The notes under the pieces: model-generated
Database searches by the model: none
Told to the model about the DNA's origin: nothing
Seen by the model: only the letters and a program-made list of their open reading frames with translations
Shown: piece by piece, positions 9,568-18,278 of the stretch
Numbering within the stretch: position 1 is the first letter of the stretch
Layout of the letters: each line of letters opens with the position of its first letter
Made by a program: the position numbers and the translations under genes
DNA from: an uncultured Paracoccaceae bacterium
GTDB lineage: Bacteria; Pseudomonadota; Alphaproteobacteria; Rhodobacterales; Rhodobacteraceae
NCBI GenBank assembly: GCA_947497985.1
Contig: CANMIX010000001.1
Location: 186,001 to 250,000, forward strand
Direction of reading: 5' to 3'
DNA: 64,000 bases

Positions 9568-11847
9568 ATGAGCTCTATTCCCAGCAAGGCCGAGATCCTC
9601 GATTGGATCACCGCCCACCCGACCCAGACCTCCAAACGTGATATTGCCAAAGCCTTTGGCATCAAGGGATCCGACAGGATCGACCTGAAACGCGTGCTCA
9701 AAGAGCTGGAGGCGGAAGGCCATCTGGAAAAACGCAAGAAGACCTACCGCGACCCGGACCGTCTGCCGCCCGTTAGCGTGCTGGTGGTCAAAGCCCCCAA
9801 CGAGGACGGCGATCTGTTTGCCCAGCCAATGGAATGGCACGGCGAAGGTGAAGAACCACGGGTTCTGGTCATTCCACGCGCGTCGGACCCGGCCCTTGGA
9901 AAAGGCGATCGCATTTTGGGTCGACTGACGCAGGTGAACGACGAAGATCATCACTATGAGGCGCGGCTGATCCGCAGAATTGGGACAAATCCCAAACGTG
10001 TTTTGGGCATCTTTCGCCAAAGTTCAGAAGGTGGTCGCATTGTTCCCATCGACAAGGCCAGCAGCCAAGAATGGGTTGTCGCCACCGATGCGGTTATGGG
10101 TGCGAAGGACGGTGAACTTGTCGAAGCAGAGCAATCCGGACCCAAAGGGCGGATGGGATTGCCGCGCGCACGTGTGGTCGAACGACTTGGCGATCCATCT
10201 GCGCCAAAATCCGTGTCGCTGATTGCCATCCACCAACATGGCATTCCCGATCATTTCCCGGACAAGGTGGTTGCCGAGGCTGATCAAGCCAAGCCTATGG
10301 GATTGAACGGTCGCCAAGACCTGCGCGACATCCCGCTGGTTACCATCGACCCACCCGACGCACGTGACCACGACGACGCCTGTTATGCCCACGCGGATGA
10401 CGATCCGAAAAACCCCGGTGGGCATGTGATCTGGGTCGCAATTGCAGATGTTGCCGCCTATGTGAAACCTGGCTCGAACCTAGATCGCGAAGCCCGCAAA
10501 CGTGGCAATTCCAGCTATTTTCCCGACCGTGTTGTTCCCATGTTGCCGGACCGCTTGTCCGGTGATCTCTGCTCCCTGCATGAAGGCGTGCCGCGCGCCT
10601 GTATTGCTGTGCGCATGCAGATCGACGTGGATGGCAATAAGATCGGCCATCGTTTTGTGCGGGGTCTGATGCGCTCTGCCGCCTCGCTCCATTATGCCGA
10701 AGTGCAAGAGGCTTTTGATGGGCAACCCAATGAAAAGACGGCGCCTTTCCTAGAAGACGTGATCAAGCCGATCTACGCCGCTTACGCAGCTTTGGTGAAT
10801 GCACGCAAAGCCCGCCAGCCACTTGACCTCGACCTGCCGGAACGGAAAATCATCCTGGATGACGACGGTCAAGTCGCCTCGGTCGCCTTTCGGGACCGGT
10901 TGGATGCGCATAAACTGATCGAAGAATTCATGGTGCTGGCCAATGTTGCGGCCGCTGAAACCCTGATCAAGAAACGTTCGCCGCAGCTGTTCCGGGTGCA
11001 TGAAGAACCGGCCGAAGAAAAACTGGAAGCGCTGCGGGAGACTGCAAAATCCGCAGGCTTTGCGCTGGCAAAGGGGCAGGTTTTGCAGACCCGGCACCTC
11101 AACGCGTTGCTGAATGCAGCCGCAGGGACCGATGATGCGGAGGTGATCAATATCTCCACGCTGCGTTCAATGCAGCAAGCCTATTACAACGCGGAAAACT
11201 TTGGCCACTTTGGTCTGGCGCTGCGCAATTACGCGCATTTCACCTCCCCCATTCGCCGATATGCAGATTTGATCGTGCACCGATCTCTGGTCTCAAGCCA
11301 CGGCTGGGGTGACGATGGTCTGACGCCGGACGACATCGAACGCCTCGATGATACGGCGCAACATATCTCGGACACCGAACGCCGCTCAATGATCGCGGAG
11401 CGTGACACAACAGACCGCTATCTCGCATCTTATCTGTCGGAACGCGTAGGCAATGAATTCGTGGGCCGTATCAGTGGCGTTGCGCGCTTTGGTATTTTTG
11501 TCAAACTGGAAGAGACCGGGGCGGACGGCCTTGTCCCCGTGCGTACCATTGGACGCGAATTCTTCCATTTCGATGCCGAAGCCGGAACTCTTATGGGCGC
11601 CGATACCGGACTGATCCTGTCCGTCGGGCTGCGGGTCACGGTACGCCTGGCGCAAGCTGCACCGGTGACCGGCGGGTTGGAGCTGGAACTCCTAACGCTT
11701 GAAGACGCGGCGATGCCTAAGGGCGGAAGCGGCCGGCCTGGGCGCGGGCGCCGCAGCCCGGCAGGACGCGCACCAAAACGAAAAGCCGCAAAGGCAAAGA
11801 TCAAAAACGACAAGACGAAACGGAAAGTTATCCGCAAACGAAAATGA
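9568..11847 (+). CDS. rnr: Ribonuclease R
   Basis: Processive 3'-to-5' exoribonuclease of the RNB family that degrades structured RNA. It has 759 residues: an N-terminal winged-helix part (about 1-60), cold-shock-type RNA-binding domains, the RNB catalytic domain with the acidic cluster DPPDARDHDD (about 259-268), an S1 domain (about 630-715, FVGRISGVARFGIFVKLEE) and a lysine/arginine-rich tail (GRPGRGRRSPAGRAPKRKAAK and on). The tail is typical of RNase R and absent in RNase II. It appears to be transcribed alone. Confidence 0.96.
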   Translation: MSSIPSKAEILDWITAHPTQTSKRDIAKAFGIKGSDRIDLKRVLKELEAEGHLEKRKKTYRDPDRLPPVSVLVVKAPNEDGDLFAQPMEWHGEGEEPRVLVIPRASDPALGKGDRILGRLTQVNDEDHHYEARLIRRIGTNPKRVLGIFRQSSEGGRIVPIDKASSQEWVVATDAVMGAKDGELVEAEQSGPKGRMGLPRARVVERLGDPSAPKSVSLIAIHQHGIPDHFPDKVVAEADQAKPMGLNGRQDLRDIPLVTIDPPDARDHDDACYAHADDDPKNPGGHVIWVAIADVAAYVKPGSNLDREARKRGNSSYFPDRVVPMLPDRLSGDLCSLHEGVPRACIAVRMQIDVDGNKIGHRFVRGLMRSAASLHYAEVQEAFDGQPNEKTAPFLEDVIKPIYAAYAALVNARKARQPLDLDLPERKIILDDDGQVASVAFRDRLDAHKLIEEFMVLANVAAAETLIKKRSPQLFRVHEEPAEEKLEALRETAKSAGFALAKGQVLQTRHLNALLNAAAGTDDAEVINISTLRSMQQAYYNAENFGHFGLALRNYAHFTSPIRRYADLIVHRSLVSSHGWGDDGLTPDDIERLDDTAQHISDTERRSMIAERDTTDRYLASYLSERVGNEFVGRISGVARFGIFVKLEETGADGLVPVRTIGREFFHFDAEAGTLMGADTGLILSVGLRVTVRLAQAAPVTGGLELELLTLEDAAMPKGGSGRPGRGRRSPAGRAPKRKAAKAKIKNDKTKRKVIRKRK

Positions 11848-11988
11848 TCTTTCGTTAACGGGTCATAAAATCGAACACAGGCGAACGCGCGACTCATGGC
11901 CGACAATGGGTCTTTTGCAATGAGAAGTCTTTTTTGCATGTAAGACCCGCGTTAGGCTGAAGACGAGCAGATGTTTTTGAGGTGCTAA

Positions 11989-13302
11989 ATGATCAAGTTG
12001 GTATCAACCACCGCAATTCTAGTCGCATTGGGCACATCCGGAATTGCGTCACCGGAAATTTCGTTGAGACCCTTGTCGCGACCGGTTTCCAGCGGCAATG
12101 TTGTGTTGTCCTCCGTTGAAACCGTTCGCCCGACGGCCCGTCCGGCAGTGAATTTGACCGAGACCGCCACTCCGGCGGCGGCCAACGCAGGATTTCAAAA
12201 CTGGATCGGCGGCTTCCAGAGAAGGGCGCAAAGCCAGGGTATCAGCAAACGCACCCTGAACCGCGCCTTTAGCGGCATCAGTTACGACACCGAAGTCATC
12301 CGCAGAGATCGCAACCAATCGGAATTCACCAAGACCATTTGGGAATACCTCGACAGTGCGGCTTCGGACACGCGTATCAAGAACGGCAAAGCCGCATTGC
12401 GCGATCAGCGCCGAACCTTGGAACGCATCGAAGCACATTACGGCGTGCCAAAAGAAGTCGTGACCGCTGTTTGGGGGTTGGAAAGCGCATATGGCACCTA
12501 CAAGGGCAACATGGATATCGTCCAATCTCTTGCCACGCTGGCCTATGATGGCCGCCGCGGAAAGTTCTTTGAGTCACAACTGATTGCCGCGCTCAAAATC
12601 CTTCAGGCAGGCGATGTCGCTCCGCGAAACATGACGGGCAGTTGGGCCGGTGCCATGGGCCACACGCAGTTTATCCCGACGTCCTATCTGGCCTATGCGG
12701 TTGATTTCACGGGTGATGGCAAACGTGACATCTGGTCAGATGACCCAACCGATGCGTTGGCTTCAACCGCCGCATATCTGGCGAAATTCGGCTGGGTCAA
12801 AGGGCAACCTTGGGGCGTCGAAGTCCAACTGCCGCGCAATTTCAACTTTTCGCTCGCGAGCCGTAAAATCAAAAAGTCGCCTGCCGACTGGTCGAAGCTC
12901 GGCGTCAAAGGCATCGATGGTCGAACCGTTCCCAATTATGGCAGCGCCTCTATCCTGTTGCCAGCTGGTGGCCAAGGCGCGGCGTTTATGATCTTCAAAA
13001 ACTTCTCGGTTATCGAACGCTATAACGCAGCCGATGCCTATGTGATTGGTGTTGGGCACCTCTCAGACCGGTTAAAAGGCGCAGGCCCCATTCAGGCCGA
13101 CTGGCCCCGTGGTGACCGCGCCTTGAGCTTCAAAGAACGCCAAGAAATGCAGCGACGGCTTACCCAGGCTGGGTACAGCACCCAAGGGGTCGACGGTAAA
13201 ATTGGGCCCAATACAATCGCTGCCGTCCGCGCCTACCAAGCCTCACAAGGGCTTGTACAGGATGGGTATCCGTCTTTGAGTTTACTGAAACGTCTTAGAT
13301 AA
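11989..13302 (+). CDS. MltB-family lytic murein transglycosylase with peptidoglycan-binding domain
   Basis: Cleaves peptidoglycan to 1,6-anhydro products in the periplasm. It has 437 residues: a signal peptide (about 1-20, no lipobox Cys), an SLT_2 catalytic domain with catalytic Glu E165 (VWGLESAYG) and the motifs SWAGAMGHTQFIPTSY and DGKRDIW, then a PG_binding_1 domain (about 380-437, GVDGKIGPNTIAAVRAYQ). It seems soluble rather than a lipoprotein, unlike E. coli MltB. A strong terminator follows. Confidence 0.92.
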   Translation: MIKLVSTTAILVALGTSGIASPEISLRPLSRPVSSGNVVLSSVETVRPTARPAVNLTETATPAAANAGFQNWIGGFQRRAQSQGISKRTLNRAFSGISYDTEVIRRDRNQSEFTKTIWEYLDSAASDTRIKNGKAALRDQRRTLERIEAHYGVPKEVVTAVWGLESAYGTYKGNMDIVQSLATLAYDGRRGKFFESQLIAALKILQAGDVAPRNMTGSWAGAMGHTQFIPTSYLAYAVDFTGDGKRDIWSDDPTDALASTAAYLAKFGWVKGQPWGVEVQLPRNFNFSLASRKIKKSPADWSKLGVKGIDGRTVPNYGSASILLPAGGQGAAFMIFKNFSVIERYNAADAYVIGVGHLSDRLKGAGPIQADWPRGDRALSFKERQEMQRRLTQAGYSTQGVDGKIGPNTIAAVRAYQASQGLVQDGYPSLSLLKRLR

Positions 13303-13304
13303 CT

Positions 13305-13335
13305 AAAAAAGGCCCCTTCTTAAGGGGCCTTTTTT
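13305..13335. terminator. Bidirectional terminator between the transglycosylase and ABC permease genes
   Basis: AAAAAAGGCCCCTT and AAGGGGCCTTTTTT form a near-perfect stem with a 3-base loop and U tracts on both strands, exactly between two convergent units. Confidence 0.9.
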
Positions 13336-13359
13336 ATTGGGTCTTCTGATACGTTTTGA

Positions 13360-14280
13360 TTACTGCGGGCTCATACCGCGCAGGCGTTCAGATCGGCGGC
13401 GCAAAAGCTCAACCGTTGTCAAAAGCGCAATAGATATCAGCACCAGTATGGTCGCCACCGAAAGAATAGCAGGGCTGATCTGTTCGCGAATACCATTCCA
13501 CATCTGACGTGGGATCGTTTGCTCATCCAAACCACCCACAAAGAGCACGACAACCACTTCGTCAAAAGACGTCACAAAGGCAAAGAGTGCTCCGGATACG
13601 ACACCAGGTAGAATTAGCGGCATTTGCACCCGCATGAACGTGGTCACCGGATCGGCGCCAAGGCTAGCCGATGCACGCGTTAGGGAGTGATCAAAGCCAA
13701 CCAAAGTGGCCGTAACCGTGATGATAACAAACGGAATGCCAAGGGTCGCATGCGCCAGAATGACGCCAAGATACGGAATACCCCAGTTCTGAATACCGAT
13801 TGACGAGTAAAAGAAGAACAGGCCGGTTGCGACGATAATAATCGGAACGATCATCGGTGAAATCAGGATCGCCATGATGATCCGTCGCCCGGGCATTTCA
13901 GGACGGGACAGACCCAACGCCGCGATGGTTCCAAGGCAGGTTGCCAAAACGGTGGAAAACAACCCAACAATCACCGAATTTTTGGCCGCATTGATCCAGG
14001 CCGCGTTCGACCAGGTGTCCGTCCACCAGCTCCAACCGCGCGGAGCTTCGGGATCGGTCATGCCAAAGGTCAGCAGCAGGTCATACCAACGGGTGGAGAA
14101 ACCTGTTGGGTCCAGTTTCAACATCTTCTCGGTAAAGGTGAAATAGGGCTCGGCGTTGAAGCTGAGCGGAATAACCACCAGAATCGGAGCGATCAAGAAA
14201 AGGAAGATCAGCGTACAGATCGTTAAGTAAGTGTAGTGCCAGATCCGCTCGAGGCGTGATGCATGTGTTGGAAGTGCCAT
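13360..14280 (-). CDS. Polyamine-type ABC transporter permease (PotC-like)
   Basis: A 306-residue inner-membrane subunit with about six hydrophobic helices. The cytoplasmic EAA-type loop is readable as ASASLGADPVTTFMRVQMPLI (about 225-245), which docks on the ATPase. It is the last gene of the four-gene minus-strand importer operon; its start lies 4 bases after the upstream permease stop, so the two are probably translationally coupled. Substrate is inferred as a polyamine or similar amine only from family membership. Confidence 0.88.
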   Translation of the reverse strand: MALPTHASRLERIWHYTYLTICTLIFLFLIAPILVVIPLSFNAEPYFTFTEKMLKLDPTGFSTRWYDLLLTFGMTDPEAPRGWSWWTDTWSNAAWINAAKNSVIVGLFSTVLATCLGTIAALGLSRPEMPGRRIIMAILISPMIVPIIIVATGLFFFYSSIGIQNWGIPYLGVILAHATLGIPFVIITVTATLVGFDHSLTRASASLGADPVTTFMRVQMPLILPGVVSGALFAFVTSFDEVVVVLFVGGLDEQTIPRQMWNGIREQISPAILSVATILVLISIALLTTVELLRRRSERLRGMSPQ

Positions 14281-14284
14281 GTCG

Positions 14285-15601
14285 TTACCCCAGCTTCAGA
14301 TTGTCGATACCCACCAACCGGTCGTAGAGCCAGTAGAGCAGCAGAATACCACCTAGCAGCAGCGCAGCCAGAGCCGCAGCCAAAGACCAGTTGAGAGAAT
14401 TTTGCATGTGGAATGCGATGAGGTTGGAGATCAGCTGACCATCCGCACCCCCAACGAGGGCGGGTGTGATGTAATACCCAACCGCTAGGATGAAGACCAA
14501 CAATGCGCCCGCGCCGATACCAGGAACCGTTTGCGGGAAATAAACCCGGCGGAACGCTGTCCAGCTGGTTGCGCCAAGGGACCGTGCGGCCCGGACATAC
14601 GATGGGTTGATTGGACGCATCACCGAATACAGCGGAAGAACCATGAACGGCAGCAAGATATGGGTCATGGCGATCAACGTGCCCGCCTGATTATACATCA
14701 TTTCCAGCCGGTTATCGTCGGCTAGGATGCCAGTACTGACCAAAGCGTCATTCACCACACCCTGGCTCTGCAACAGAACCATCCAGCTTGTGGTACGCAC
14801 CAGAAGAGACGTCCAGAACGGCAACAATACCAGGATCATCAACAGGTTTGACTTGGCCAGCGGAAGCGTCGCCAGCAAGTGGGCAATCGGATAGGCCAGA
14901 ATAAACGTCATGAAGGTAATGACGATCGACAAGAACAGGGTCCGCTGGAACAGCTTTACATAGACCTGCCGGTTCTCATTCACCTGGGTCACATTGCCGT
15001 CTGCATCCTTTGTACGGTCCAGAGCAGCAAGGTAGAAATTCGCGGTATAAGACGAGCTTGCATCTCGCATCACGCGCCACAGATCGGGATCAAGCCAGTC
15101 TTCGTCGAGATCAACGATGGCCTCTTTATATGGTGCTTCCAAGCGCTGCGCGCGTCGGGCCGCCTTGGTGAACATTGAGCGCGAGCCGGATCGTTCATAG
15201 TTGATCCGCGTCCCGGCTTGGCCAGCTGCCTTCACCTCACGCAAGACAATCAAATCAGCCGCAAGGGCTGCAAATGCCGCCTCGTCCGGTTCCGTACCCA
15301 ATTCGTTTTGGTCGAACCACTGCGACAGGTTTGTCATAATCGGCGTGCGCTGACCACTTGCGACATCTTCGTGCCAAGTAAAGCCTTCATTGTGCACCGA
15401 GCGGTGAAGCATTTGCCCAATAGGCATAACAAAGGTCAGAAGAATAAAAGCCAGAAGCGGCGCTACCAATAAGAAAGCGCGTCGGCGGGCATGTGATTGG
15501 GCACGCATAAGCGCTTGTTTCAACGGCTTTCCATCGGCCGTTGTCAGCTGTTCTGGCGTTGTGCCGACCATTGCAGCTGGTGAAAGAGTAGCATCACTCA
15601 T
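14285..15601 (-). CDS. Polyamine-type ABC transporter permease with an enlarged first periplasmic loop (PotB-like)
   Basis: Inner-membrane subunit of 438 residues, about 150 longer than E. coli PotB. The extra length lies between the first helix (about 43-63) and the second (about 222-245): a charged, soluble-looking segment (residues about 75-215) with stretches such as FDQNELGTEPDEAAFAALAA and LDEDWLDPDLWRVM. The rest is a normal permease with the EAA loop ARSLGATSWTAFRRVYFPQ. The extra loop faces the periplasm and could touch the binding protein. The gene follows the binding protein gene after a 94-base gap with a hairpin. Confidence 0.88.
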   Translation of the reverse strand: MSDATLSPAAMVGTTPEQLTTADGKPLKQALMRAQSHARRRAFLLVAPLLAFILLTFVMPIGQMLHRSVHNEGFTWHEDVASGQRTPIMTNLSQWFDQNELGTEPDEAAFAALAADLIVLREVKAAGQAGTRINYERSGSRSMFTKAARRAQRLEAPYKEAIVDLDEDWLDPDLWRVMRDASSSYTANFYLAALDRTKDADGNVTQVNENRQVYVKLFQRTLFLSIVITFMTFILAYPIAHLLATLPLAKSNLLMILVLLPFWTSLLVRTTSWMVLLQSQGVVNDALVSTGILADDNRLEMMYNQAGTLIAMTHILLPFMVLPLYSVMRPINPSYVRAARSLGATSWTAFRRVYFPQTVPGIGAGALLVFILAVGYYITPALVGGADGQLISNLIAFHMQNSLNWSLAAALAALLLGGILLLYWLYDRLVGIDNLKLG

Positions 15602-15628
15602 TTGGGTTTACACCTTCTCCCCGGAAGT

Positions 15629-15657
15629 GGGCCGGGCCTTATCATGTGGCCCGGTCC
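15629..15657 (-). other. Intercistronic hairpin downstream of the binding protein gene
   Basis: CCGGGCC and GGCCCGG (15632-15638 and 15648-15654) form a stem with a 9-base loop, extended imperfectly. There is no U tract, so it is more likely an mRNA-protecting or partial-attenuation structure than a full terminator. The other importer in the window has a hairpin at the same place. Confidence 0.6.
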
Positions 15658-15695
15658 CAAAAGCTTGCATGTCTCAGCGGTGCTGAGAGGCCAGA

Positions 15696-16769
15696 TTAGT
15701 TAGCCAGCCAAGCGTTGAAGCGTTCGTTCAGCTCGGTGTCTTTGTCGACCCAGAATTCAAAGTCGTTGACCAGAGCGTTGGTCAGGTTGGCTTCTGCGGT
15801 TGGCATGTGAGGCGCCATTTCGGTGGTGCCGTCGGAGAAGAGGCCAACAAGGTCGCCAGAGGACTTACGCGCTGGACCGTATGAGATCCAAGATGCCTGA
15901 TCCGCCAAACGCTGAGTGTCGGTCGAGAAGGCGATGAAATCCATTGCGGCTTCTTTGTTCGGTGCGCCTTTTGGGACAACAAACAAGTCAAAGTCCAGGA
16001 TTTGACCATCCCAAACCACTTCCAGTGGCTGGCTCTCGGCGATGGCTGCGTTAAAGATACGACCATTGTAAGCTGTGGACATTACAACTTCGCCGTCGGC
16101 CAGCAGTTGTGGCGGTTGCGCGCCAGCTTCCCACCAGACGATGTCGTCTTTGATCGTGTCGAGAACCGCAAACGCGCGATCCACGCCTTCTTCGGTGTCG
16201 AGAACTTCATACACTTCGCTAGACGGAACGCCGTCAGCCATCAGAGCCATTTCCAAGGTCGCCTTGGCTGACTTGCGCAGGCCACGCTTGCCAGGGATCT
16301 TTGATGTGTCAAAGAAGTCGCCGATGGTGGTAGGTGCTGCGGAAACGTTTTCAGTGTTGTAAGCAAAAACAGTCGACCACACGATGTTTGCAACCGCACA
16401 ATCCTGCAGTGCACCATCGATAAAGTCGTCTTCGGCCGGGGTGCCATCAGGCGCCGATGGCAGGATCGACAGGTCGATTTCTTCCAGTAGACCTTCGTCA
16501 CACAGACGCACAGCGTCGGAGAATTCTACGTCCGCAACGTCGATCGAAACATTGCCTGCTTCTACCTGCGCTTTGATCGGAGTTGCCGGGTTGCCCGCGT
16601 CAACAGAGACGATCTTAATCCCAGTCTCTGCCGTGAACGGCTTGTGGTAGGCTTCTACCTGGCTCTTGGTGTAAGCGCCGCCCCAGGACATAACAGTAAC
16701 TTCCTGAGCGAAGGCTGCGCCCGCTGCTGTGGTCAGCGCGGTCGCAAGAAGTGCAGTTTTGACTTTCAT
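15696..16769 (-). CDS. Polyamine-type ABC transporter substrate-binding protein (PotD-like)
   Basis: Periplasmic receptor of 357 residues with a signal peptide (about 1-21, cut after AFA). The mature start QEVTVMSWGGAY and later WSTVFAYNTE, GEVVMSTAYNGR and FDLFVVPKGAPNKEAAMDFI are typical of the PotD/AfuA-like cluster of family 1 binding proteins. It lies between the ATPase and the permease genes. The ligand could be putrescine, spermidine or another small amine; the binding residues cannot be assigned by eye. Confidence 0.88.
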   Translation of the reverse strand: MKVKTALLATALTTAAGAAFAQEVTVMSWGGAYTKSQVEAYHKPFTAETGIKIVSVDAGNPATPIKAQVEAGNVSIDVADVEFSDAVRLCDEGLLEEIDLSILPSAPDGTPAEDDFIDGALQDCAVANIVWSTVFAYNTENVSAAPTTIGDFFDTSKIPGKRGLRKSAKATLEMALMADGVPSSEVYEVLDTEEGVDRAFAVLDTIKDDIVWWEAGAQPPQLLADGEVVMSTAYNGRIFNAAIAESQPLEVVWDGQILDFDLFVVPKGAPNKEAAMDFIAFSTDTQRLADQASWISYGPARKSSGDLVGLFSDGTTEMAPHMPTAEANLTNALVNDFEFWVDKDTELNERFNAWLAN

Positions 16770-16808
16770 GTAGTAACTCCCAAGTGAAGCCCTGTTTATT
16801 GTTAGAGT

Positions 16809-16837
16809 TCAGCGGTGCGGGCATGGATCGCCGCTGA
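16809..16837 (-). other. Hairpin between ATPase and binding protein genes
   Basis: TCAGCGG and CCGCTGA (7-base perfect stem, 15-base loop) lie in the 84-base gap after the ATPase gene. There is no U tract. It may separate transcript segments of different stability. Confidence 0.45.
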
Positions 16838-16853
16838 TTATTAAAACTCGGCG

Positions 16854-17954
16854 TCAGGCGTCGAGCGCGTGACAATCTTCGGGCATCCAACCGATCTCGA
16901 TCAGTTGCCCGGCTTGCAGGCGCACCTGGTCTGGCGCATTCCGCGTTTTGATGATGAACTCCTCATTTCCGGCCACCTTCAAACGGGTCCGGAAAATGTC
17001 GCCCATGTAAATGAACTCAAGAACTTCGGCTTTGATGGTGTGCGCACCCTCTTGCATCCGATCCTTGTTGTACTCGACACGCTCTGGACGGATCGAAACG
17101 CGTGCTCGCTCGCCAGTTTTATAGACATTCACCGGTTTGCAATGAATGACTTCACCGTCATCCAGCTGCACCAGCGCTTGATTGCCGTTGATCTCTTTGA
17201 TCGTGCCTTCAAGCGTGTTGTTCTCACCGATGAACTGAGCCACGAAGCTGTTGACCGGCGCCTCATACAATTCGTTTGGTGGAGCCAACTGTTGAATGCG
17301 ACCGTCGTTGAACACAGCGACACGGTCCGACATGGTCAGCGCTTCGGTTTGGTCATGCGTCACATAAACCGTTGTAATGCCGAGGTTGTGCGCCAGACGC
17401 GTGATCTCAAACTGCATCTTTTCGCGCAGCTGTTTGTCCAAAGCGCCAAGGGGTTCGTCCATCAAAACCAGTTCTGGTTCAAACACCAAGGCGCGCGCCA
17501 AGGCGATACGCTGTTGTTGGCCACCCGACAATTGCGACGGCCGACGACCGCCAAATGCACCCATCTCAACCATGTCCAGCGCGCGTTTAACCTTCTGTTC
17601 GCGTTCGGACTTGCCCATGCCGCGCACTTCCAAAGGAAAACTCAGGTTTTCTGCGATCGTCATGTGCGGAAACAGGGCGTAGTTCTGGAAAACCATGCCA
17701 ATGCCGCGTTTGTGTGGGGGAATATTGTTGATCGACACACCATCAAGGCGGATGTCGCCATGGGTTGCAGTCTCAAAACCCGCCAACATCATCAGGCAGG
17801 TGGTCTTACCTGAACCTGACGGACCTAGCATGGTCAGAAATTCACCCTTAGGCAGAGTGAGGTTCAAGTCCTTGACGACCAAGTTTTCGCCGTCGTAGCT
17901 CTTTTGGACGCGTTCGAATTCCACGAACGCGTTGTTACGAGATGAATTCGCCAA
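16854..17954 (-). CDS. Polyamine-type ABC transporter ATP-binding protein (PotA-like)
   Basis: Cytoplasmic ATPase of 366 residues. Walker A GPSGSGKTT (44-52), signature LSGGQQQR, Walker B LVLMDEPLGALD and switch histidine in VYVTHDQTEAL are all present. The C-terminal third is a TOBE-type domain (about 280-360). It is the first gene of the operon that continues with the binding protein and two permeases. Upstream is a 324-base region with a spaced repeat that may be its control region. Confidence 0.92.
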   Translation of the reverse strand: MANSSRNNAFVEFERVQKSYDGENLVVKDLNLTLPKGEFLTMLGPSGSGKTTCLMMLAGFETATHGDIRLDGVSINNIPPHKRGIGMVFQNYALFPHMTIAENLSFPLEVRGMGKSEREQKVKRALDMVEMGAFGGRRPSQLSGGQQQRIALARALVFEPELVLMDEPLGALDKQLREKMQFEITRLAHNLGITTVYVTHDQTEALTMSDRVAVFNDGRIQQLAPPNELYEAPVNSFVAQFIGENNTLEGTIKEINGNQALVQLDDGEVIHCKPVNVYKTGERARVSIRPERVEYNKDRMQEGAHTIKAEVLEFIYMGDIFRTRLKVAGNEEFIIKTRNAPDQVRLQAGQLIEIGWMPEDCHALDA

Positions 17955-18126
17955 TTAAAGGCTCCCCGTTTTTATGTTTTTCGGCGACTGTCTGTCACTC
18001 TTTTCACCAACCATACATCTATGCCGAAATAGGGCAAGCGCATGTCCGTGAAAGAAGAGCACGGCAGATTTTACCGGTTTTGTTTTGCCGCCAAGGTAAA
18101 AGAGCTTTCCTCTGAGGAAAAGGACT

Positions 18127-18170
18127 TTTTGCGACACATCACGCCAATTTTGCGGCACGAAATTTCGCAA
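18127..18170. repeat. Direct repeat with 21-base period plus palindrome, possible operator
   Basis: TTTTGCGACAC (18127-18137) and TTTTGCGGCAC (18148-18158) match at 10 of 11 bases and are offset by 21 bases, two helical turns. The second copy runs into a palindrome CGAAATTTCG (18158-18167), and TTGCG/CGCAA flank it as an inverted repeat (18150-18170). It is about 175-215 bases upstream of the ATPase start on the minus strand. The binding factor is unknown. Confidence 0.45.
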
Positions 18171-18224
18171 CTTGTTCAAATTCCCTTACTCTTAGCATTT
18201 TTCAGGGAAGAATCGAATGACGCA

Positions 18225-18248
18225 AAAGCGCACCCGAAGGCGCGCTTT
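18225..18248 (-). terminator. Terminator of the aminotransferase gene
   Basis: On the minus strand AAAGCGCGCC-TTCG-GGTGCGCTTT forms a 10-pair stem (one G-U pair) with a stable UUCG tetraloop, ending in a short U run, 31 bases after the aminotransferase stop. Confidence 0.65.
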
Positions 18249-18278
18249 GGTATAATTTTGAGCAGAATGTGGCCGACG

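Larger units (their letters stand above)
17955..18278. other. Intergenic region upstream of the minus-strand ABC operon
   Basis: This 324-base gap has no gene I can support; an 89-codon plus-strand frame runs through a terminator and into the aminotransferase 3' end, and a 74-codon minus-strand frame has no family character. The gap contains the aminotransferase terminator (18225-18248) and a repeat region (18127-18170, listed separately), and must hold the promoter of the ABC operon. Confidence 0.65.
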
